A stretch of DNA of 64,000 bases. Source: Pirellulales bacterium. Lineage in GTDB: Bacteria; Planctomycetota; Planctomycetia; Pirellulales; JACPPG01. Under the pieces are notes generated by a model. The model worked only from the letters and a program-made list of their open reading frames with translations. It was not told where the DNA came from and did not search any database. The stretch lies in assembly GCA_035546535.1 (NCBI GenBank), contig DASZWQ010000114.1, positions 1 through 64,000 of the forward strand. Direction: 5' to 3'. Below, in pieces: positions 36,408 to 44,600 of the stretch (positions within the stretch are counted from its first letter, which is position 1; each line of letters opens with the position of its first letter). The translations under genes were made by a program, and so were the position numbers.

Positions 36408-36927
36408 GGTGGTAACGTGTACGAATCGTGAAGGGTGTAGGGGTTCTATCGGCCAGAGATCGGCCTGTGCTGAATTGCAGTTCGCACGTTCCGGCCCAGG
36501 GGAATGACGCAAACCTCCTATCTCAACAGGATTTACTCCCTGGCCGCCGGCTTGTCGTGGAATCACCCTCGGCCAGACCCGCCCAGCGGAAGGCGCGATT
36601 TCTCGCTCGAATCTCGCGCGCGAATGTAGGGATGGCAGGAGCCAAAAGGTCCGCTGCCGAAGCACGTTACGGCGACAAAATCGTTGACAGTTACGGAGAT
36701 TCGTCCTGATAATCGAGGTCTACGCCGCGCGCGGAACAGAGCCTGCCAGAAGCGGCGCGGCGCATAGCCTGGCAAGATCAAGGTCGGGGCGGCGGCCGTA
36801 GATAGGTATCAGCCCGGTTCTGGGCGCGTGGGTTCGCGTTGGCGTCGTAAAATCGTCGCTCGGCGCGGGTGTTACGCGTCCCGCTGCGGCCCGGCTCACA
36901 TCACGGCAAAAAAAGCGGCAGACAGCA
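36408..36927. other. Divergent regulatory region before the giant protein gene
   Basis: 520 nt without a supported gene. It holds one strong plus-strand promoter (36684-36713), listed separately. Downstream lies a leader of about 205 nt, GC-rich with several short complementary stretches, ending in an A-rich run (36908-36914) just before the ATG. No known riboswitch was recognised. Confidence 0.45.
36684..36713 (+). promoter_or_regulatory. Strong sigma-70-type promoter for the giant protein gene
   Basis: TTGACA (36684-36689, perfect consensus), an 18-nt spacer and GATAAT (36708-36713, five of six) give the best promoter seen in the window. Transcription would start near 36720 and leave a leader of about 205 nt before ATG 36928. 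The downstream kinase gene begins 30 nt after the giant gene ends and may be served by the same promoter. Confidence 0.6.
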
Positions 36928-39900
36928 ATGACACTGCGCGAGCTCTTGGACCGTCTTGGTGTCTCTTCTCAGCGTCGACCCGGCCAGGCCTCATGGCAGC
37001 AGAGCGAGGAGGAATTGTTCCCTGCGCTCTACGTCCATCGGCTCGAAGAACGGCGCCTGCTCAACGCCGCGCCGGTGGCCGTGGCGCCCGCTCCGACGCC
37101 TAAAGATAGCGGCACCGAAGCGCACACGTCTGCCCATGCCGCGAGCCACGATCAGGCCGGGAACGATGTCCAGAATCTGGCGCGAATCACATACGGCGGG
37201 CCGAGCTACGGAAATTTCTCGGCCGAGATGATCGCCCTCACCGCGCATGCGGGTCACGGCAGTGGCGGCCACGACTCCGCAAAGAACGACGACAGCGGCA
37301 GTGACTCGACGGACGCGGCCGACGCAACCGCCAACGCGGACGTGACGCCGGCCGCCACGGCGCAGGTCGCGGCGCTCGAGATGGTCACCGGTTTCGGCCT
37401 GGCCGCTGATCAGCCGCCGGTCAACGTGGTGCCAGGTCCACAAACGACTAACGAAGATACCTCGCACGTGATCACGGGGCTGTCGGTTTCGGATCCTGAT
37501 TCCGGATCGAATCCGATTACGACGCAATTCTCGGTCAACCACGGCACGCTGTCCGTCGATACCACCGGCGGCGTCGCGCAGCCGAGCGGCGCGATCCTGA
37601 TGCCCGACGGCACGGTAATCACCGGCAATGGTACCAATACGCTGATCATTGCCGGCAGCACTTCGCAAATTACCAGCGAACTTTCGGCAGGCCTGACCTA
37701 TACGCCGAATCTGGATTACAACGGCGCCGACCAGCTCACGATGACGTCGAATGATCTCGGCGCTACGGGCTCGGGCGGGCCCCTGCAAGATGTCGATGCC
37801 GTGGCGATCGCGGTCGCGGCGGTCGATGATCCGCCGGTGAATGTCGTGCCGGGCCCGCAATCGACGAACGAAAATGCGGCGCTCGTCATTTCCGGCTTGT
37901 CGGTGTCGGACGTCGACTCGGGCAGCAATCCGATCATTACGCAATTGAGCGTCGCCCACGGCACGCTCTCGGTCGATACCACCGGCGGCGTCGTGCAGCC
38001 GAGCGGCGCCATCCTCATGCCGGATGGCACGGTGATCACGGGCAACGGCACGAGCACGCTGATCATCACGGGTACTACGGCGCAAATCACGAGCGAGTTG
38101 TCCGCGGGTCTGACCTATACGCCAGGCTTGAACTACCACGGCAGCGATACGCTGACGATGACTTCGAACGATCTGGGCGCCACTGGCCTGGGCGGGCCTC
38201 TCAAGGACGTCGATACCGTCGCGATCTCGGTGCTTCAGGTGGACCAGCCGCCGGTGAACGTCGTGCCGGGTCCACAAACGGCGCACGAAAACTCGCCGCT
38301 GGTGATCGGTGGACTATCGGTTTCGGACCCCGATTCTGGTTCCAATCCGATCACGACGCAGTTCACCGTCGCGCATGGCACGCTGTCGGTCGACACGACC
38401 GGTGGCGTTGTACAACCCAGCGGCGCGATCCTTCTGCCCGATGGCACCGTGATCACCGGCAACGGCACGAATGCCTTGATCATCACCGGCAGCACGACGC
38501 AAATCAGCAATGAGTTGTCGCACGGTCTGACTTATACGCCGGCCGCGAATTATTTCGGCGGTGACACGTTGACGATGACGTCGAACGACCTGGGCGCCAC
38601 CGGCTTGGGCGGACCGCTGAAAGACATCGACGCCGTGGCCATCACGGTGCTCGAAGTCGATCAGCCGCCGGTGAATGCCGTGCCAGGCCCGCAAACCGCG
38701 CTTGAGAACACACCGAAGGTGATCGGCGGATTGTCGGTTTCCGACCCCGATTCGGGCACAAGTCCGATCACGACCCAGCTCACCGTGACGCACGGAACGT
38801 TGACCGTCGATACGACCGGCGGTGTTACGCAACCGAGCGGGGCGATCCTGCTGCCCGACGGCACGGTGATCACGGGCAATGGCACCAGCACGCTGATCAT
38901 CACCGGCACCACGGCGCAAATCAGCAATGAGCTTTCGCAGGGTCTGACCTACACGCCCGCCGCAGATTACTTTGGCGGCGATACGCTGACCGTGACCTCG
39001 AACGACCTGGGCGCCACCGGCTTGGGAGGACCGCTCAAGGACACGGACACCGTGGCCATTACGGTGCTCCAGGTCGATAAGCCGCCGGTGAACGTGGTAC
39101 CTGGACCGCAGACGACCAATGAAGACACGCCGGTGGTGATCGGCGGATTGTCGGTTTCGGATCCGGATTCCGGTTCATCGCCGATTACGACGCAACTCAC
39201 CGTTTCGCACGGCACGCTCTCGGTCGACACGACGGGCGGCGTCACTCAGCCGAGCGGCGCGATTCTGATGCCCGACGGCACGGTCATCACCGGTAACGGT
39301 ACGAACACGGTGATCATCCTCGGCACGACCTCGCAGATTACGAACGAGCTGTCGCACGGCCTGACGTATACGCCCACGTTTGCGTACTTCGGTCCCGACA
39401 CGCTCACGATGAAGTCGAACGATCTAGGGGCCACGGGCGTCGGCGGTCCGTTGACGGACACGGATACCGTGGCCATTACCGTCGCGCCGGTCGTGCACGC
39501 CCCCACGCTCACCGTCACGAGCCCCGCCAGTGGATTCAACGGCCTGCCGATTTCGATCGGTATCTCGGGCGCGCTCACCGACAGCAACAAGCCCGAAGTG
39601 CTCACGTTCAACGTCTCGGGCGTGCCGACCGACGCCGTATTGCACGACGGCCTGGGCAACGATCACTCAGGGCAATCGAGCTACACACTGACCGAGGCCG
39701 AGGTGGCCGGGCTGACGTTGACCATGCCCGACAGCAACGTCTCGCAGAATTTCGATCTAACCGTCGTGGCCGTGGCCACCGATGCGGCGATCAACCAGAC
39801 GGCCTCGTCGGCGCCGCAGACGATTTCGGTCGCGAGCCTGAATCCTTACCCGATTTTGACCAATCTTTCGGCCCCGGATGTGTTGCAGGGATCGTCGACG

Positions 39901-41589
39901 ACGCTCACCGGTACGCTCGCGAGTCTTCGCCCCGGCGCATTCCCGATGGAAGTGACCGTGACCTGGGGCGACGGCAGCCCGGCCGAGACGGTTCAAGTGA
40001 ACGCCCAAGGGCAGTTCTCGGCAACGCATACCTATTTGTACGAGAACGCGAACGCGGCCCTGACCGAAATCCAAAACATTCACGTCTCGGTGACCGACGC
40101 CTTCGGCAAGACGACGACCGGCGATACGTCGCTCGCCGTGACTGATGTGCCGCCGACGATCAGCAACCTCTCGATCACGCCGAACGACATGGTGATCAAC
40201 AACGTGGCGGTGTTGACCGGCACGATCTTCGATCCCGGTCCGGCCGATTCGTTCACGATGACCGTCAACTGGGGTGATGAAACGGCGCCGCAGGTTATCG
40301 CGCTGCCGGCCGGGTCGACGAATTTCACGCTCTCGCACTTGTTCGATGACAATCGCCGCGGCGATCCGAACCAGGTCAATCCGGTGCAGATCACGATCGT
40401 GGACAACCACACCGGGCTGAGCACGTCGGCCACCGCCATCACGGTACACGACGTGAATCCGACGTTGATCAACTACACCGGGACGAATCTCGGCTCGAAC
40501 GGCATCCTGACGATCTCGGGCAACATCAGCCACCCGGGCCCGGGCCCGCTGACGCTCACGATCAACTGGGAAGATACCGTCCAGGTGATCCAGAACGTGC
40601 CGCAGGGTAACTTCCAGATCTCGCACTTTTACGACGTGCCGCCGAATCCGGCCGATCCCTCCGGTCCCATCACGGTCTCGGTTCGCGTCAGTAGCGATAC
40701 GAACCTATCGGCCACCGCCAGCAACACCTCGACCGTGCCCGGTCTGGGAGCTCTGGGCGGGTCGTTGGCGTTTTTCTACGTCCAACAGGAAAATAACATT
40801 CCGCATTTCGAAAACGGCGGCCAGCACGTCGATATGGGCAGTGCCCAGCCGATCGTGCTCACGTTTACCACCGTGCAGTTCGACGTGCGTCCGCCGCAAG
40901 GGCAGGGGCTGGCCGACACCAAGGCCGTGGTGGCGCTGCGAACCTTCGATGCCGAGGCGGCAACGGAACGCGGCGTCGTGATCCTGCCGGTCGACGTGCT
41001 CAACAATTTGACGGCGCTCTTTGCCAAGCTGCCTGACGATCATTACCGGCTGTACTACGTCGAGCAGGGGACCGAGCGCATGATCATGGACGTGGTCGTG
41101 CGCCGCGGCAAACCGATCGACCCGACGGACGAATCGGAGGGAACCCAAGATCGTCCGCCGACATCGCATCTCGATCGCATGGACGATCAAGAACAAGTTG
41201 CCGGCGAAGCTGACGAAGCCGCGCCGGTCGCGATCGGACAGCCCGATGCGTTCGATCAATCGCGTAGCGATGTCTCGGTCGATGCGGAAGCCGACGGCGA
41301 GCTTTTGAATCCGCTGCCGTCCCCTCTCGTGGCCCCGGGGCCCGTTTCTTCGAACGCCTTATCGAATGTGAACGCCGCCGAACGTGCGACGGCGGATCGC
41401 TACCGGGCGCTGTTTGTTCCGGCCGTGGCGGCGATCGCCATCAGTTCGACCTGGAGCGCCGGAACCTGGGCTCAACGTGTGGACGAAGAACTGACGCAAG
41501 CACCGGCCGACGCCCTGTCACGACCGTCGCGCTTGCGGCGCCGCCTGCGGCGTTTGCTCGACCGGCCAACACCGCGTCATCCCCGCTGA
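36928..41589 (+). CDS. Giant exported repeat protein (LEPR-XLL-like N-terminus, VCBS/PKD repeats)
   Basis: A 1553-residue surface or secreted protein. There is no classical signal peptide; residues 37-47 read HRLEERRLLNA, close to the LEPR-XLL-type motif at the N-terminus of giant planctomycete exported proteins. After a low-complexity linker come five 139-residue repeats (161-855), each with GTLSVDTTGG, GTVITGNGT and LTYTP elements as in T1SS adhesin/VCBS repeats. A cadherin-like segment and three PKD-like modules (VTWGDGSP, VNWGDETAP, INWEDTVQ) follow. Near the end are a hydrophobic stretch (about 1495-1515) and an Arg-rich tail (RLRRRLRRLLDR). The adjacent HlyD/TolC/M50 genes suggest its export route. 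Confidence 0.8.
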   Translation: MTLRELLDRLGVSSQRRPGQASWQQSEEELFPALYVHRLEERRLLNAAPVAVAPAPTPKDSGTEAHTSAHAASHDQAGNDVQNLARITYGGPSYGNFSAEMIALTAHAGHGSGGHDSAKNDDSGSDSTDAADATANADVTPAATAQVAALEMVTGFGLAADQPPVNVVPGPQTTNEDTSHVITGLSVSDPDSGSNPITTQFSVNHGTLSVDTTGGVAQPSGAILMPDGTVITGNGTNTLIIAGSTSQITSELSAGLTYTPNLDYNGADQLTMTSNDLGATGSGGPLQDVDAVAIAVAAVDDPPVNVVPGPQSTNENAALVISGLSVSDVDSGSNPIITQLSVAHGTLSVDTTGGVVQPSGAILMPDGTVITGNGTSTLIITGTTAQITSELSAGLTYTPGLNYHGSDTLTMTSNDLGATGLGGPLKDVDTVAISVLQVDQPPVNVVPGPQTAHENSPLVIGGLSVSDPDSGSNPITTQFTVAHGTLSVDTTGGVVQPSGAILLPDGTVITGNGTNALIITGSTTQISNELSHGLTYTPAANYFGGDTLTMTSNDLGATGLGGPLKDIDAVAITVLEVDQPPVNAVPGPQTALENTPKVIGGLSVSDPDSGTSPITTQLTVTHGTLTVDTTGGVTQPSGAILLPDGTVITGNGTSTLIITGTTAQISNELSQGLTYTPAADYFGGDTLTVTSNDLGATGLGGPLKDTDTVAITVLQVDKPPVNVVPGPQTTNEDTPVVIGGLSVSDPDSGSSPITTQLTVSHGTLSVDTTGGVTQPSGAILMPDGTVITGNGTNTVIILGTTSQITNELSHGLTYTPTFAYFGPDTLTMKSNDLGATGVGGPLTDTDTVAITVAPVVHAPTLTVTSPASGFNGLPISIGISGALTDSNKPEVLTFNVSGVPTDAVLHDGLGNDHSGQSSYTLTEAEVAGLTLTMPDSNVSQNFDLTVVAVATDAAINQTASSAPQTISVASLNPYPILTNLSAPDVLQGSSTTLTGTLASLRPGAFPMEVTVTWGDGSPAETVQVNAQGQFSATHTYLYENANAALTEIQNIHVSVTDAFGKTTTGDTSLAVTDVPPTISNLSITPNDMVINNVAVLTGTIFDPGPADSFTMTVNWGDETAPQVIALPAGSTNFTLSHLFDDNRRGDPNQVNPVQITIVDNHTGLSTSATAITVHDVNPTLINYTGTNLGSNGILTISGNISHPGPGPLTLTINWEDTVQVIQNVPQGNFQISHFYDVPPNPADPSGPITVSVRVSSDTNLSATASNTSTVPGLGALGGSLAFFYVQQENNIPHFENGGQHVDMGSAQPIVLTFTTVQFDVRPPQGQGLADTKAVVALRTFDAEAATERGVVILPVDVLNNLTALFAKLPDDHYRLYYVEQGTERMIMDVVVRRGKPIDPTDESEGTQDRPPTSHLDRMDDQEQVAGEADEAAPVAIGQPDAFDQSRSDVSVDAEADGELLNPLPSPLVAPGPVSSNALSNVNAAERATADRYRALFVPAVAAIAISSTWSAGTWAQRVDEELTQAPADALSRPSRLRRRLRRLLDRPTPRHPR
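37408..39492 (+). repeat. Five tandem 417-nt (139-aa) repeats
   Basis: Unit starts at 37408, 37825, 38242, 38659 and 39076, each exactly 417 nt apart, ending at 39492. Each unit begins with (D/Q)PPVNVVPGPQ and ends in LGATG-GGPL-D-DAVAI. Conservation is strong in protein and clearly visible in DNA, though synonymous differences are frequent, so the array is not a fresh duplication. Confidence 0.95.
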
Positions 41590-41619
41590 TTCTGTAGGAC
41601 ATTCGCTGACCGGCAACTT

Positions 41620-44600
41620 ATGACTTCCTGTCCATTCTGCAACACGGCTCTTGAAGGCGCGGTCGAGCGCTGCCCAGGTTGCGATGCGCAGTTGGGGCTA
41701 ATGTCGGCGGCCACGGTCGATTCCGGCTTTGTCGAGGCTGAGTTCATCGAGCCCGGTGCCGCGCCCGTCTCTGAAGACACGGCGGCTGCTTCGACCTCCA
41801 AGCCAAAACGCAGCGTCCGCGCCTTCTTCCGCCGGATTGTCGATCGCACGCGCGGCGGCCACTCGATCGAGAAAAGCGATAAGGATTCGCAAACCTACTC
41901 GCGCGAGAACGTTCTCACGTACCAGCACACGCAGCCGACATTTCTCGATGACACGGCCGGCACGAAGCCTCCGGCGACTGAGCCCGGCGGACTCAAGACG
42001 CCCGATCCGCAGGCACCGGAGCTCGACGTTCCTGAACTCGAACTAGCTGACCTCGAGCCGCTCGATGCTGAAGTAGAGGCCGAGCTGGTCATCGAGCCGG
42101 TCGACCCGGAGCCGCTCATCTTTGCCGAGGAGGAGGACGAAGCGGCAGGCCCTCGCACCATCGGCGAACAGGATTTCACGATCGCGTTCGAAGGCGGGCT
42201 TTTGGATGCCGAGCCAGGCGATCTGGCGCCAGGCGACTCGGCTCCGCCGCAAGGTGGGGACGCCGAATCCGGCGGCCCGCGCACGATCACCAGCAGCGAC
42301 CTGACGATCGCCTTTACGCCGCCCGAAGCGGTCGATGATCCGATCGCCGGCGTTATCGGCGTCCCGAGCGTGGTCCCCGAGGATGATCCCAACGCGACGC
42401 GCGCGGTGACCGACAGTGACTTCACGGTCGCCTTTGTCGAAGATGACGCAGGCTTTCTCGATGAGCCCTCGTCGCCCATCGCGGGCGCCATCGGGCCCGA
42501 GCGAATCGATCCCGATGTCGACGAGGATGATCCGACCGGCACGCGCCGTCTGTCGGACAGCGATTTCACGATTGCCTTCACGCCCGCGGAACCGGAGAAC
42601 GCCGCCGACGAATCGCAACCTCCCTACTCGCGTCCAACGATCGCGACGGGCCTGACCCTCGATTCGGCCGATCTGGCGACCGCTGCGGCGGCGTCCTCGG
42701 GCCCCGACGCGCCGCGCCCGGTCACGGATAGCGACTACACATTTGCCTTCGTCGAGGACGACGCCGAGGAAAAGCGCGATCCGCGCGCCACCCACGGCAT
42801 CGGCGCGACGCTCAATGCCGACGAACTGCCGGCCGAAGAGATCGAACGCCTGACCGGCATGTGGGAAGCGACGATCTCGCCCGAGGCGCGCCCAGGCATG
42901 ACCATCAAGGCCGCGTCACCTGGCTCGGCATCGCAAACACACCTGGTGGTGCGTTCGCGTACGGTGCGCGCGCCCGAGGAACCGGCGCCCGACGGCGCCG
43001 ACTACGAATTGCTCGACACGATCGGCAAGGGGGGCATGGGCGTGGTTTACGCCGCCCGCCAGGCATCGATCGATCGTACCGTGGCCATCAAGATGATTCG
43101 CCGCGACATGGCCGGCGACGCCGACCAGCGTCAGAAATTCCTGTCCGAAGCCGTGGTCACTGGCGACCTCGATCATCCGAACATCGTGCCCATCTACGAT
43201 CTGGGTTCGAACGAGTCGGGCGCGCTGTTCTACTCGATGAAGCGGGTCGAGGGGACGCCGTGGATCAAGGTGCTGAAGAAGAAGAGCCTTAGCGAGAATG
43301 TCGAGATCCTCATGAAGGTGGCGGACGCCGTGGCGTTCGCTCACTCGCGCGGGGTGATCCATCGCGACCTGAAGCCCGAAAACGTGATGCTCGGCGACTT
43401 CGGCGAAGTGCTGGTGATGGACTGGGGACTGGCATTATTGGCGCCACGTTTTCGCCATTTGGGTTCGATCACGCAATCGGGCGGCATGGGCGGCACGCCC
43501 GCCTATATGTCGCCGGAAATGGCCAGCGGGCCACTGGAACGCATCGGCGTGCCCAGCGACGTCTACTTGCTGGGAGCCATCCTGTACGAAATTCTAACCG
43601 GCAAGCCCCCGCATGCCGGCAAGGACGTGATGAGCTGCCTGTACGCGGTGGCGCGCAATGAAATTCAGCCCACCGAAGTTACCGGCGAGCTGATGGACAT
43701 TGCCCGCCGGGCCATGGCAACGGAAATCAGCGAACGCTACGAAAGCGTCATCGAATTCCAATCGGCGATTCGCCTGTACCATTCGCATTCGGAAAGCATC
43801 TTGCTCTCGGACCGGGCCGCCGAGGACCTGGCCAAGGCCGAGCAATCGCACGACTACCAGGATTATGCCCGGGCCGTTTTCGGCTTCCAGGAAGCGCTAT
43901 CCCTGTGGGATGGCAACGAGCGTGCCCGATCCCGCCTGATCGTCGCCAAGAGATCTTATGCCGAAAGTGCCGTGGCCAAGGGGGACTTGGACCTGGCGGC
44001 CTCGCTGTTGGATCCGGACGAGGCTTCATACGCCGAACTGCGCACGCACGTCACCGCGGCGCAGCGCGACCGTGACGTACGAAACAGGCGATTCAAGCTC
44101 GTGGTGCGCGCCGCGCGGGCCCTCGTGGCTACGGTGGTGGTCATCGTCACGGTGGCATTCTTCGCCATCCGGGCGCAGCGCGAAGAGGCCAAGGCCCAAG
44201 CCGCCCGCGCCGACAACGAAGCCACGAACGCTCGGATCGCCGAAAAGGAGGCAGAGAAACAGCGCGACCAGGCGGTCGCCTCGGAGCAAGTGGCCAAAGA
44301 ACAACGCGCGCGGGCGCAGGCTGCGGAGAACCAGGCAACGGCCGATCGCGACAAAGCCATCATGGCTAAGCAAGCCGCGGTCGAAGCTGAGGAAGCCGCC
44401 GTCAAAGCCAGGCAAGTCGCCGTGGATGCCGAGCGGGCCGAAGCCAGGCTGCGTGCGCAGGAAGAGGCTCTGCGTCTGCAGAAGGAATACGACGCCTACA
44501 TCGCTTCGATCGGCCTGGTGGCCGCCAAGATCGACGAAAACGCTTTCGGTTACGCGCAGCAACTGCTCAACGAGTGCCAATCCCATTTGCGAAATTGGGA

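Noticed and set aside
36991-38286. 431-codon minus-strand open frame
   Set aside because: Arg/His/Asp-rich translation of the strand opposite the giant repeat protein; its periodicity only mirrors the 417-nt repeats.
37408-39492. CRISPR-like or satellite array
   Set aside because: The 417-nt units are in-frame protein repeats without spacers.
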